Virus record (IMG/VR): IMGVR_UViG_3300032285_004475
Location: 1 to 51,326 of that record
Source: a virus
Length of the DNA stretch: 51,326 bases
Reading direction: 5' to 3' (one strand)
The translations under genes were made by a program, and so were the position numbers. The notes beneath the pieces are model-generated. The model saw only the letters and a list, made by a program, of their open reading frames with translations, had not been told where the DNA came from and made no database searches. This document shows, in pieces, positions 1 through 8,968 of the stretch. Position 1 is the stretch's first letter. Each line of letters opens with the position of its first letter.

Positions 1-39
1 AAGTACAAACAATGCGTTTGTTTTTATTAATTTTTCCAT
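1..39 (-). CDS. Start of an unidentified gene, cut by the window edge
   Basis: On the minus strand an ATG at 39-37 opens a frame beginning MEKLIKTNALFVL that runs off the window without a stop. It lies 27 nt after the stop of the DUF5672 gene, and its A-rich leader resembles that of other starts here. The visible residues could be the start of a signal or membrane segment, but 13 residues are too few to identify it. Confidence 0.4.
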   Translation of the reverse strand, partial: MEKLIKTNALFVL

Positions 40-66
40 TTTTATTTTTTGTTATTTATGTTTATA

Positions 67-726
67 TTAAAATTTGGGATATTGGTTATTTGAACCAAAA
101 TAATTATGAAAAGCAAAAGGTTTAATTCCTTGTATTTCAGGTATCATACTCTCATGTGAAAAGTATTTTGCAACATCAATATCTGCATATTTACACCCCT
201 CTTCAAGATATTTGTGACGATAATTTACACAAATAAATCCATCTTCATTTGTAAATCCATGAAATGCTTTCCATTCTAAATTAAGTTTGTTTGGGACATC
301 TAAAAGTTTTTTACTTCTTAAAGAAACACTATTACCTTGTCTTACTAAATTTCCATTTACGTCCCTGTATGAAAAATTATCGTTTGGTAATGGCCAAGGA
401 GCTCCAATATAATCATACTCTAAAAATTCATCTCTCCAAGATTCAGGATTAACTACAAATCCGTTATCGTGTATTAGAATACAAAAATCAGTGTCAATAT
501 GTTTAGGTAAATTATAAATTATATTATAGTTCCACTCATCAATATTCGAACTCTTTGGAGTGTCTTCATGAATGATAAAATCGGGTAAATTATCAGGTTT
601 AATATTTGAAGCTAATTTGACCTTACCAAATTCTATATTTCTACAACTATATTCTAAAGCTTTTATTGTTTCAGGAATTCTAACACTTGTTAAAGCGATT
701 AACGTGACATTAGGTAATTTAAGCAT
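67..726 (-). CDS. DUF5672-type glycosyltransferase-like protein
   Basis: A 219-aa protein with the signature of the DUF5672 family, which is associated with glycan biosynthesis loci. Seen: an ILIHDNGFVVNP segment near residue 83, then YDYIGAPWP near residue 105, an SVSLRSKKLL stretch near 134 and a late NEDGFICVNYR stretch. Members resemble GT-A glycosyltransferases and lack a signal peptide, so cytoplasmic sugar transfer is likely; donor and acceptor are unknown. The start overlaps the stop of the upstream RmlD-GT2 gene by 8 nt, so it is co-translated at the distal end of the glycan operon. Family call firm, biochemical role inferred. Confidence 0.75.
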   Translation of the reverse strand: MLKLPNVTLIALTSVRIPETIKALEYSCRNIEFGKVKLASNIKPDNLPDFIIHEDTPKSSNIDEWNYNIIYNLPKHIDTDFCILIHDNGFVVNPESWRDEFLEYDYIGAPWPLPNDNFSYRDVNGNLVRQGNSVSLRSKKLLDVPNKLNLEWKAFHGFTNEDGFICVNYRHKYLEEGCKYADIDVAKYFSHESMIPEIQGIKPFAFHNYFGSNNQYPKF

Positions 727-2098
727 ATTTTTTACTAACCATTAAAAATTCATTATATTTCTGAGATTCTGAAATAGTGTCAGTTAGTCGATTACCCCAA
801 GTTCTGTTAACAACTGTGATTTCATTTAATATTGAAGGTTCACCGTATTTTAAAAACATTCTTTGGTAAAAATCACAGTCCATTAACCAATTCAGATTTT
901 CGTCAAAAAATATTAAATCATTATTCTTTAAAGTCAATCCACTTGGACAACCTAACGTGTTATTTCCTGACCAAACTGTACTATTCCATTGTGGAAAATA
1001 ATGTCTGTAAAAATTAATACCATCGTTGCTATGGTAAAACTGTGTAAAGAACCAATTAGTGTTTGAATTTTGTTCTATAAAATTAAATTGTTTTTCTAAA
1101 GAAGTTTCATCATAAATGAAGTCATCTTGAAATAAAATTTTAATCCACTTACCTTGGCATTTTTTTAATGATTCATTTATATTTGGTGAAATGACACCTC
1201 TACCTCTGTCATTAAAAGAATGGTTTATTTTTAATTTATCTGACCATTTATCACAAATATCTTTAATAGTGTTATCAACACTATGGTCTGAAATACTTAT
1301 TTCAAAATCTGTAAATGTTTGTCTTGATAATTTTTCAAAACTAAATTCTAAAAATTCACCACCTTTACCATTATACCCGTATGTTGGTATTGCAATTGAA
1401 AAATAAGGTTTTTCAGATAAAAAATTTTCCATTTTTTTAATATTCATACTAATATTTTTAGGGACTTGTAACGGGGAAAATATTTTTTTTGTGTTTTTAG
1501 TTTTAGTTGCTAATTCGTGAATTGTTTTTAATTCTGTACCGACATTAAAAACTCCATTCGCCCCTTTAATTATGAGTTTGATAATTAAATATGAAATTAC
1601 ATTTACGTAATCAAAATTACCAATTTGGTCAATCCAAGAATTATCATAAGGAAATGGGTTCGGCTTATGTGAGCATCTAATAATTAAAAAATCTTTAGAT
1701 GTCAATTGAACTAAACCATCTGAAAGTAATTTTGTATATGCGTACCAATTTTCACAATGAACAGGAACATCAGTTTCTTTGGGTAAATTTTGTGAATTAC
1801 TATAAACATAGTCAGTTGAAATATGAATTAATTTAATATTTGTTTCATTACAAAAATTTATTAATTCATGGACAAATTTATAGTTTGTATTCCAATGACT
1901 TTCACTGTCTTTTGAATAGGTATCAGTATTTGCAATACAATTTAGTATTACATTATAGGTATTTTCAGGTATAAAAGATTTAAAATTTTCGATTGAAAAA
2001 TTATTCTTTTTTCTTGAAACATAGTCCCATCCTGTTTGTTTTTGGATTTCTGAACCCAATAGTCCATCACCTAAAATTAAAACTTTTAATTCTCCCAT
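719..2098 (-). CDS. Fusion: RmlD-like sugar-nucleotide reductase plus GT2 glycosyltransferase
   Basis: A 459-aa two-domain protein. Residues 4-220 form an extended-SDR Rossmann domain like dTDP-4-dehydrorhamnose reductase (RmlD): GDGLLG nucleotide loop at 10-15, STDYVY at 94-99 and a Y119-x3-K123 catalytic pair. Residues 231-459 form a GT-A family 2 glycosyltransferase that opens with FSIAIPTYGYN and has a QDD acidic motif at 324-326. One chain could therefore finish a deoxysugar nucleotide and transfer it. RmlD alone is normally about 300 residues, so the reductase half is short and its substrate-binding region may be reduced. The gene overlaps the upstream dehydrase by 13 nt and the downstream gene by 8 nt. 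No frame break is seen at the junction, so the fusion looks genuine. Confidence 0.8.
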   Translation of the reverse strand: MGELKVLILGDGLLGSEIQKQTGWDYVSRKKNNFSIENFKSFIPENTYNVILNCIANTDTYSKDSESHWNTNYKFVHELINFCNETNIKLIHISTDYVYSNSQNLPKETDVPVHCENWYAYTKLLSDGLVQLTSKDFLIIRCSHKPNPFPYDNSWIDQIGNFDYVNVISYLIIKLIIKGANGVFNVGTELKTIHELATKTKNTKKIFSPLQVPKNISMNIKKMENFLSEKPYFSIAIPTYGYNGKGGEFLEFSFEKLSRQTFTDFEISISDHSVDNTIKDICDKWSDKLKINHSFNDRGRGVISPNINESLKKCQGKWIKILFQDDFIYDETSLEKQFNFIEQNSNTNWFFTQFYHSNDGINFYRHYFPQWNSTVWSGNNTLGCPSGLTLKNNDLIFFDENLNWLMDCDFYQRMFLKYGEPSILNEITVVNRTWGNRLTDTISESQKYNEFLMVSKKYA

Positions 2099-3390
2099 TT
2101 TTCTTTAAAAACATTCTCAACGTATTCAAATACATCGTCATTATAATGAGGAGCCGCACCTAAAAAGAATACTTTATCTAAAACTTTATTTGAGTTCGGA
2201 TATTTTTCGATAGTGTCCAAATGTGAATATCCTGGGTGGAATAATATATTTCCTGCAAAATAGTTTCTTGTTTGAATTTTATTTTCTTCTAAGAATGAAA
2301 CTAATTTATCTTTTAATTGCTTATCATCACAAATAAATGGTGTTCCAAACCAACAAGTATCTGATTTAGGTAAACTTTCTACCCCTTTAACTCCTTGAAC
2401 GTATTTAGTAATAATTGATTCAATTTTTATCTTACTATTTTTTCTTTTGGTATCAATTTCTTCAAATTTTGATAATTGAACCAACCCAATTGAACCTTGT
2501 AAATCCATAGGTTTTAAATTATAACCCATATTGGTGAAAACATATTTGTGGTCAATAATTCCATTGTATGAACCCAACCAATTACTAAATCTATTTTGAC
2601 AAGTACCACAAGATAATAAATTTGCAGAACCGACACAATAACAATCTCTACCCCACCAAGATATACTAACAAAAAGTTTCTTTAAATCCTCAATGTTTGT
2701 ACAAACCATTCCACCTTCACCTGTTGAAATGTGATGTGCTGGGTAGAATGATGAAGACCAAGCAACATAGTAATCTGAAATTGGTTTACCGTCCCACTTT
2801 GTTCCCAAAGTATCACAACTGTCACCAACTAATTGTATATTGTGTTTTTCACATAAAGATTTTAAGAAATCCATATCAGGAGGATTACCAAGAACTGGTG
2901 ATACAAAGATTGCTTTTGTTCTTGGAGTAATTTTTTCTTCAATTTTAGTTACATCAAAATTTAATGTATCCCACTCAATATCAACAAAAACAGGCACTAA
3001 ATTATTTTGAGCAATTGGAGCTATGGTTGTAGGGAACCCAACAGGTGATACAATAATTTCATCACCATCATTCCACCCAAAATATTTTTTTAATGCCGTT
3101 ATCAAGACCAAATTTGCCGAACTACCTGAATTAACCATGTGTGAAAATTTCACACCAAACATTTTTGAAAATTTATTTTCAAATTTGTAAACATTTTCAC
3201 CAGTAACTATCCATTTACCTGAAATTAAAGTTGTGATTGCCGATAGTATTTCTTGGTGGTCCCAAAATGGACCTGAATATAAAACTTGACTTTTTCCTGG
3301 TTCAAATTTTTGATTGTATAGATACTTTGGATTGTTTTCAATCAAGTATTCTTTTAAGTTTTCTAAGATTGCTTCTAAATTTTTTTCCAT
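2086..3390 (-). CDS. rfbH: RfbH/E1-type CDP-4-keto-6-deoxyglucose 3-dehydrase (PMP and [2Fe-2S])
   Basis: A 434-aa DegT/DnrJ/EryC1-fold protein. In place of the PLP-binding lysine of aminotransferases it has histidine: FYPAHHISTGEGG with H219-H220, the hallmark of the E1 dehydrase of 3,6-dideoxyhexose synthesis. Four cysteines (C250, C252, C261, C264) in GRDCYC...SCGTCQNRF match the family's [2Fe-2S]-binding region. E1 works with a reductase (E3) to remove the C3 hydroxyl of CDP-4-keto-6-deoxyglucose on the way to paratose, abequose or tyvelose. No E3, CDP-glucose synthase or 4,6-dehydratase is in the window, so the host or another part of the phage must supply them. It lies in an operon with SDRs and glycosyltransferases. 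Confidence 0.88.
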   Translation of the reverse strand: MEKNLEAILENLKEYLIENNPKYLYNQKFEPGKSQVLYSGPFWDHQEILSAITTLISGKWIVTGENVYKFENKFSKMFGVKFSHMVNSGSSANLVLITALKKYFGWNDGDEIIVSPVGFPTTIAPIAQNNLVPVFVDIEWDTLNFDVTKIEEKITPRTKAIFVSPVLGNPPDMDFLKSLCEKHNIQLVGDSCDTLGTKWDGKPISDYYVAWSSSFYPAHHISTGEGGMVCTNIEDLKKLFVSISWWGRDCYCVGSANLLSCGTCQNRFSNWLGSYNGIIDHKYVFTNMGYNLKPMDLQGSIGLVQLSKFEEIDTKRKNSKIKIESIITKYVQGVKGVESLPKSDTCWFGTPFICDDKQLKDKLVSFLEENKIQTRNYFAGNILFHPGYSHLDTIEKYPNSNKVLDKVFFLGAAPHYNDDVFEYVENVFKEKWEN

Positions 3391-3421
3391 ACGTTAATTA
3401 TAGGTTAATGAACTTTATAAA

Positions 3422-4195
3422 TCAAATACTAACCCAATCTAAAGGTAAAATATCTTGAGTATCTTTATGACCCGAAGGGCCAAACCAATTTTTTGGACCG
3501 ACTATCTTTTTCCCCACATTTTTATTTAAATAAGCCGCCCACCAACTAAATGTGCTATTTGCAATAATGTTATTTTCACATTCACTCATTAATTTAAAAT
3601 CTTGTAATTCATCTGTGAATGGTGAGTAAAATATATTATCACCTACAAAAGTTTCTCTAACCCAATACATGTCATCTGAAAAGAAAATAAATTTACTATC
3701 GGGGAATAACTTCATTGCGTTTAAATAATAACCTTTACTACAAGGTGAATGAAATGATAGGTTAATTCCATTCAAATAATCCCCTCTACGAATATGAATT
3801 GAGGTAAAATGATTATTATCAAAATCAATTTCATTTTTAAAATCTGATACTGAAATATCAGATAAATCAAATAAGTTAATAATATCTTCTTTATAATCTA
3901 TAAAATATTTTTCACTTTGGAAACTACCAACTAAGTGTAAATTTTTACTGTATGGTAATTCTTTATAAGAAAAAAAAGGTTCTTGATAAGAGGACTCAAA
4001 TGGATAATTTGAAATTATTGGTATTTTTTTAAAAATATTTTTAATGTAGTTATCTGATGTGTTTCCTTGTTGAGGGGTAAAACAATCGTGGAAATTAAAC
4101 CCGTATGTGTCGTTATTTCTTTTTGCTAACGCAACTGCTGCGGAGATTTGAAACATTTGGTTTCCTAAACCACCTTGTAAACGTGTAGAAATCAT
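3422..4195 (-). CDS. GT11 family glycosyltransferase (alpha-1,2-fucosyltransferase-like)
   Basis: A 257-aa protein with all landmarks of glycosyltransferase family 11: GGLGNQMFQ at 8-16, HIRRGDY at 134-140 (GDP-fucose binding region) and STFSWWAA at 214-221. Known members transfer fucose from GDP-fucose in alpha-1,2 linkage to galactose-type acceptors of O-antigens and capsules. Length is slightly below the usual 280-300 residues but the core is complete. Its start shares one base with the stop of the upstream GT2 gene; 31 nt separate it from the next gene, the only sizeable gap in this part of the operon. Fucose as donor is family knowledge, not proven here. Confidence 0.9.
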   Translation of the reverse strand: MISTRLQGGLGNQMFQISAAVALAKRNNDTYGFNFHDCFTPQQGNTSDNYIKNIFKKIPIISNYPFESSYQEPFFSYKELPYSKNLHLVGSFQSEKYFIDYKEDIINLFDLSDISVSDFKNEIDFDNNHFTSIHIRRGDYLNGINLSFHSPCSKGYYLNAMKLFPDSKFIFFSDDMYWVRETFVGDNIFYSPFTDELQDFKLMSECENNIIANSTFSWWAAYLNKNVGKKIVGPKNWFGPSGHKDTQDILPLDWVSI

Positions 4196-4917
4196 TATCT
4201 GACTAATTTTTGATATGGTTTTTTATTTCTAATTCTAGTTGCGTGGTCAGTAACCATATGCATATCAACTTTATGTTCATTAATTGGGTTTTCACCGTTA
4301 TAAACATAATTTATTTCAGACATAAATTTGTAGTGTTCAGGACCTGACATTTCAAGCATCGGAAACATGAAACATAAATCACCACTCCACTGCCAATAAT
4401 CACCATTTTCATCACGTAAATCTTCCTCTTTAATATTCCTCCATAAAAATGCTCTCCAAGTTCGGATGTGTGACGCAGTAAATCGACTATTTCTTAAATT
4501 TTCAAAATTAGTTTGAGGACTTGAAAAACCATGTGTCCCGTTTGAATATTTAAAACTACCATTGGCAATCCAAACATTTGGGTCTTTATAAACATTATTA
4601 ATTCTTTCAAATACTTTTGAATCAGGAAGCCAGTCATCTCCATCAACCTCAATCAAAAGTTCGTCGTCAGAAATATTTTCATTAAATCTAATTGTCCTAT
4701 CAAAGTTACCCGCTTGGTATAATTTTTTTTCATAGTCATCAACTAAAATAAAACGACTATCGTTTTTAATTAAATTTTTAATTTTTTCCACTGAACTGTC
4801 CGTAGACATATCATGAGTGATATAACAAGTATAATCTTTATAGGTTTGTCCCATAATAGATAAAATACTTCTTTCGACATATTTTTCAGCGTTATAAAAT
4901 CCAGTTAGTATTACCAT
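4195..4917 (-). CDS. GT2 family glycosyltransferase
   Basis: A 240-aa GT-A fold glycosyltransferase. It opens with VILTGFYNAEKYVERSI, typical of family 2, continues with IMGQTYKDYTCYITHDMSTD, and carries the metal- and nucleotide-binding VDGDDW (D92, D94, D95). No membrane segment is evident, so it acts in the cytosol. It is directly abutted on both sides (shared base with each neighbour), meaning tight translational coupling inside the glycan operon. Donor and acceptor cannot be told from sequence. Confidence 0.88.
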   Translation of the reverse strand: MVILTGFYNAEKYVERSILSIMGQTYKDYTCYITHDMSTDSSVEKIKNLIKNDSRFILVDDYEKKLYQAGNFDRTIRFNENISDDELLIEVDGDDWLPDSKVFERINNVYKDPNVWIANGSFKYSNGTHGFSSPQTNFENLRNSRFTASHIRTWRAFLWRNIKEEDLRDENGDYWQWSGDLCFMFPMLEMSGPEHYKFMSEINYVYNGENPINEHKVDMHMVTDHATRIRNKKPYQKLVR

Positions 4918-5591
4918 TATTTTACGTATTTTTTTAAAATTTTATAAGTATAATTTTCTTTATCAATCCTTTGTGAAATTAATTCGTTAATTTCCATATC
5001 ATTTTGAATAGATGGTGTTATAAATTTTGGTGAAACAAATTTAAAGTTTGGTTTTATATCTAATATATCACAAATAATTTTATATATTTCATAAACACCA
5101 ATTTGTTCAACACATGAAAAATTTAATATTTTTTTGTTGTGTTTTTTTATTAACTCACAAGTTAATGTTTTTACATCCTCAACATCAACTAATGCTCTTT
5201 TTGTATTTTTTTGTACTTCAACTTGTGAGTTTTTCTTAACCGATGTTACAAAAAAATTAACCAAATTATTTACGTTACCATTTTGACTAATAACTTGTGG
5301 TAATCTGATTATTAAATAATTTAATACATTTTCAGTTATAAATTTTTCAATATTTTTCTTATGGGAATAATAATCATTATTAACATGATTGGAAAAAATA
5401 CTACTAAAATATATTATTTTTGAATTTGGGTAATCTGAAATAGTACTAACTAATAATTTTTTTTCCCTTTCAAATTCCTCTTCCCGTTTTTCGTTGGAGT
5501 CCGATACACCTGATGCAAAAATGATTATATCAGAGTTACTATTAAACTCATCAATAAAAAGTTTTGCAATAGAACCGTTACCAACTACCAT
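4917..5591 (-). CDS. Small SDR-type nucleotide-sugar epimerase/dehydratase-like protein
   Basis: A 224-aa Rossmann-fold protein of the extended short-chain dehydrogenase type. Seen: VVGNGSIAK nucleotide loop at the N-terminus, IIYFSS near 59-64 (catalytic Ser) and Y74-x3-K78 in YYSHK. RALVDVEDV near 155 resembles the substrate-domain strand seen in epimerases. It is shorter than the usual 300-340 residues, suggesting a trimmed substrate domain. It probably acts on a nucleotide-linked sugar for the adjacent transferases; whether it epimerises, dehydrates or reduces cannot be decided. Confidence 0.75.
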   Translation of the reverse strand: MVVGNGSIAKLFIDEFNSNSDIIIFASGVSDSNEKREEEFEREKKLLVSTISDYPNSKIIYFSSIFSNHVNNDYYSHKKNIEKFITENVLNYLIIRLPQVISQNGNVNNLVNFFVTSVKKNSQVEVQKNTKRALVDVEDVKTLTCELIKKHNKKILNFSCVEQIGVYEIYKIICDILDIKPNFKFVSPKFITPSIQNDMEINELISQRIDKENYTYKILKKYVK

Positions 5592-5592
5592 A

Positions 5593-6324
5593 TTAAATAA
5601 TTTTTATATTTTTTTTGATTAAATCATCCATGTAATCATATGTTTCTTGGATAACTGCATAGTGTTCACCAAGTTTATATGTTTTATTAAATTGTGATAA
5701 TCTTTGTAATCTGGTATCGTATAATTCTTTCACATATTCTTTACTCAAAAATTTGTAGTGAAGTAATTTAATTTCCGTCTTATCACCTCTTTTACAATTT
5801 TCACAGAAACTTGCGTGTGCTCCCATACCAAAATTAACGTCTTTTTCTGGGTTAAAAATTATATTTTTACACATAGGTGCGTATGTTTCAGGTGACCCGA
5901 TTTGTAACTTATCAGTAATCAATGTTCCGTCATATTCGGGAAAAGTATCTGAAACTATGTTTCTTCCATCAATACTTGGAATGTCAATACCTTGTAATTT
6001 ATACTCGGTTAATTTTTCAATTAAATTAGGGTGATATACTAATTCATCACAATCTGATACAATAACCCAATCAACATTCTGTCCTCTACTGTATTTTTTA
6101 TAACAATTTGATTTGATTTGTGCGTTTAAACCGTCATGAAATTCATTATCACTACTCCATTTAATTACAGTTACTTTGTCGTATTTTTTGTAAATTTCGT
6201 CCGAAGAATCAGTTGACATATTATCAAAAACAAAGATTTTTGATGATATTTTTGAATGATAATCTAAAATAAAAGGTAAAATTTTAGACTCATTCCATGC
6301 TAAAATATAAGAATGTATGTTCAT
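5593..6324 (-). CDS. GT2-like glycosyltransferase (Glyco_tranf_2_4 type)
   Basis: A 243-aa protein starting MNIHSYILAWNESKILPFILDYH, the pattern of the Glyco_tranf_2_4/GT92-like group in which an asparagine-glutamate pair replaces the usual start. Acidic motif SDCDELVY at 90-97 would bind the metal and nucleotide. A C-x2-C pair (FCENCKRGD) and LLHYKF follow near residues 170-190, matching the family's H-Y/F-x-F motif. It overlaps the upstream gene by 4 nt. Cytosolic sugar transfer is likely; substrate unknown. Confidence 0.82.
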   Translation of the reverse strand: MNIHSYILAWNESKILPFILDYHSKISSKIFVFDNMSTDSSDEIYKKYDKVTVIKWSSDNEFHDGLNAQIKSNCYKKYSRGQNVDWVIVSDCDELVYHPNLIEKLTEYKLQGIDIPSIDGRNIVSDTFPEYDGTLITDKLQIGSPETYAPMCKNIIFNPEKDVNFGMGAHASFCENCKRGDKTEIKLLHYKFLSKEYVKELYDTRLQRLSQFNKTYKLGEHYAVIQETYDYMDDLIKKNIKII

Positions 6325-8342
6325 ATTTCTAATAATTTAATCCATTTTTCCATTATTTCTGAATTATTTAACAATGAAACATCATTGTTAGTTGCGTTAT
6401 TACCAAAAAATTCAGTACCTGTTTGGTAACACTCATCCTTAACTAAGGATGCACATTCACTAATTGACGACTGATATACTCGTCCAATCATATTAAACAT
6501 TTCTTGTTTATTTTCAAAATGACCTTTATGAATTACTTTATCTGATAATAAAGGTCTTACAGAATTGTTATAATATGTTGAGTCATTTATTCCTCCAAAA
6601 ATGTAAACCATTTCACATCCATCGTTTAATGCTCGTTCTATTGAAATGTGAGTTTGTTTGTTTTCATCTATACTTCCAATAATACCTGCAATTAAACTCT
6701 TATCTGATTTGTCAATTTTAACTAAATTAGTTTTAAGATTAGGTATTATTACAAAATCACCATCATACGATGAATGATAATCCCTATGTGTTTCATTTAG
6801 AAACACCGCAGTATCCCAAAACTGTCTTTTTTCTCCTACCTCATACAAGTTTTTTTCATGACATGATAAGATAACTTTATCAACAAATGGTCTTTGACCC
6901 AGCTCAACAAAATGTGTGATAAGAATGTCTTCTTTTGAAAAGGTTAGTTCATTACTTAATTTTGATTTACACTTATCCAAATGCCAGTTATGAGGACCGT
7001 ATAGTGTACAGTCATAACCCATTTTATTAAATTCATTTGTTAAATTTACAAATGCGGTGGTTGACCCACCCTTGTCTGAAAACCCTGTTAAAATTTTAAT
7101 TTTTTTAGTGGTATTTTTATCTTCATAACTATTCAAAATAGACGTAGATAAATCTTTCAAATTTTCAAATGATTCAAAAAGAGTAACTTTATTTTGTGGG
7201 AAATCATTTAATAATGATAATGTAGTTTCAATTCCTGAATCAGAAAAAACAACTTTTCTTATATCCTCAAAGTTAGTCACTTCACTATTAAAATTAATTA
7301 CGTTTTCTAAAAATAAAATTTTATCAACGTTTGGGTAAAGGTTTGAAATTATATTTGAAAATTTAGAGTCATCAAATATTATTAAATCAACTTTAGGCTC
7401 TGAAATTTTATAGTAACTATTTGGTTGTGTAAGTACAGGACCGTTTGGTGTATTAATATACCATTTACCATCACCTACTTTATACCCAGGAGTTGATTGA
7501 ATGTCTATAATTTCAATCTTATCTTTTTTCAAGTTATTATGTAATGAATAATTTTTACTCATTGTAATAATTGAAACGTTTGAGTTTTCATTTAATTTTT
7601 TTGATACCTCATAAATTAAACTGTCAGACAAATCACTATCAGTAAAAACTAAAATTTTCAAATCATCTAAGTTAGATAACTTTACTTTTGTAGGTAAATC
7701 TAATTTATATTTTTGAGCAAATTTAACTCTATTTTTTTCCCATGAGTTATTGGTTTGACCAATAGATTTATGTGTTACTCTAATGTTTGTGGTTACACCA
7801 ATTTTAACATTTTCTAAATAATTTCTAAAACAGAAATTAACATCATACATGTGAAACCCGCTAACATTTTCATCAAATAAATGTTTGATTTTACTCTTAT
7901 CTATTGCGATGAATAAACCATCGACAATTACCACTTCTTTCAAAGAATTATTTAAAGAATCTGAATATCTTGACTCCCATTTTTTCCCATCATGTTCATG
8001 ATTAACAATACCCCACATTTTACTTCTATCTTCCCACCACATACCACTTTTTGGCATTTCCGTAGTACCAGCAATTCCGACTATTGAGTAATCAGGATTT
8101 TTTTCAAATAACTTTTCAAGTTTTTGTCCCCAATTTTTTGTGTCAAAATATATATCATCGTGACAAAGGACAACAATATCATTTGATGACTCTTTTATTA
8201 TTTCATTATAAACTTGTGATAAGTTTTTTTCACCATTTGTAACTTTTTCAATTACTTCAGTTTTTGGGTGACCACAAGATTTTTTTAAATATTCTTTTAA
8301 TTGTGGATTTGAAACTCTGGTACTATACCCTATTGTAATCAT
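6321..8342 (-). CDS. Chimeric GT-A plus GT-B glycosyltransferase
   Basis: A 673-aa protein starting at the ATG at 8342, which forms an ATGA overlap with the upstream GT25 gene; a frame extension to a TTG at 8354 is possible but less likely. Residues 1-225 are GT-A-like, with a VLCHDDIYFD metal-binding motif (H61-D62-D63) and GMWWEDRSKMWG. Residues 230-400 contain Rossmann-like blocks ending in LIIFDD. Residues about 415-673 look like a GT-B (family 4-like) enzyme: KILTGFSDKGGSTTAFVNL at its start, then an IIGSIDENKQ strand and a late ECASLVKDECYQTGTEFFG region. Two transferases in one chain could add consecutive sugars. The middle part may be an incomplete domain. Confidence 0.78.
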   Translation of the reverse strand: MITIGYSTRVSNPQLKEYLKKSCGHPKTEVIEKVTNGEKNLSQVYNEIIKESSNDIVVLCHDDIYFDTKNWGQKLEKLFEKNPDYSIVGIAGTTEMPKSGMWWEDRSKMWGIVNHEHDGKKWESRYSDSLNNSLKEVVIVDGLFIAIDKSKIKHLFDENVSGFHMYDVNFCFRNYLENVKIGVTTNIRVTHKSIGQTNNSWEKNRVKFAQKYKLDLPTKVKLSNLDDLKILVFTDSDLSDSLIYEVSKKLNENSNVSIITMSKNYSLHNNLKKDKIEIIDIQSTPGYKVGDGKWYINTPNGPVLTQPNSYYKISEPKVDLIIFDDSKFSNIISNLYPNVDKILFLENVINFNSEVTNFEDIRKVVFSDSGIETTLSLLNDFPQNKVTLFESFENLKDLSTSILNSYEDKNTTKKIKILTGFSDKGGSTTAFVNLTNEFNKMGYDCTLYGPHNWHLDKCKSKLSNELTFSKEDILITHFVELGQRPFVDKVILSCHEKNLYEVGEKRQFWDTAVFLNETHRDYHSSYDGDFVIIPNLKTNLVKIDKSDKSLIAGIIGSIDENKQTHISIERALNDGCEMVYIFGGINDSTYYNNSVRPLLSDKVIHKGHFENKQEMFNMIGRVYQSSISECASLVKDECYQTGTEFFGNNATNNDVSLLNNSEIMEKWIKLLEI

Positions 8343-8968
8343 TTTATTAACCAATTATAATCTGTAACTTTATTTTGTATATCCGAATAATCAACTAATT
8401 GTGTTGATAATCTTGGGTAAAAAGTATAACAATTATTTTCTTTTTGTAACATTGAATAAACAATATCAACTTGAAATTGATATGTTTTTAACAACGACAA
8501 AATTTGTTCATACATTTTTATATTAAACCCAATCATATGGGATGAATAAGTATATGAAACTTTTTTCACAAAGTCATTAACTTTGACAGGTTCAGGATAA
8601 TTACCGTGTATATTATGGTTACCCCCAAAATATATCATATCCCAATTTGGAGGTAAATTTTGAAAATATTTATCGACATTTAATATTTCTTTTTCAAAGA
8701 CACAATCATCTTCTAAAATCAAAACATTATTGTATTTGTTTTCTAAACACCCTTCAAAAATTTTTATAGTAGTTAAAACTAGACCTAACTCACCATCTGT
8801 TAGATTGGTTGGGTATTTTGATAAATCAATGTTTTTACCATCAACGGCTGATACTCTTTCAAACTCAGTAAGATTAAATTCTTTTGATTGTTTAATAAAA
8901 TGTTCCCATCTATCAGGTCTTCGGTCTAAATTTATACAAAATATTTTACCAAAATATTTTTGAATCAT
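8339..8968 (-). CDS. GT25 family glycosyltransferase (LPS-type)
   Basis: A 209-aa protein with family 25 signatures: IFCINLDRRPDRW at 9-21, RVSAVDGKN near 38-46, a G-E-x-G-L stretch near 59-63 and NVLILEDDC with E86-D87-D88. Family 25 enzymes include beta-1,4-galactosyltransferases of lipooligosaccharide synthesis and occur in large phages. Length is normal for the short bacterial type. It begins within the last base of the dUTPase gene and ends in an ATGA overlap, so it belongs to the same transcript. Galactose as the donor is only a family-based guess. Confidence 0.9.
   Translation of the reverse strand: MIQKYFGKIFCINLDRRPDRWEHFIKQSKEFNLTEFERVSAVDGKNIDLSKYPTNLTDGELGLVLTTIKIFEGCLENKYNNVLILEDDCVFEKEILNVDKYFQNLPPNWDMIYFGGNHNIHGNYPEPVKVNDFVKKVSYTYSSHMIGFNIKMYEQILSLLKTYQFQVDIVYSMLQKENNCYTFYPRLSTQLVDYSDIQNKVTDYNWLIK

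Noticed and set aside
832-1406. Small plus-strand frames within the RmlD-GT2 gene
   Set aside because: They overlap a convincing two-domain protein on the opposite strand and show no family similarity.
2086-3390. Ordinary PLP aminotransferase for aminosugars
   Set aside because: The active-site lysine is replaced by His220 and the Fe-S cysteines are present, which points to the E1 dehydrase group.
8339-8354. TTG start at 8354 for the 673-aa glycosyltransferase
   Set aside because: The ATG at 8342 forms the ATGA overlap that most neighbours use and begins exactly at the conserved fold.
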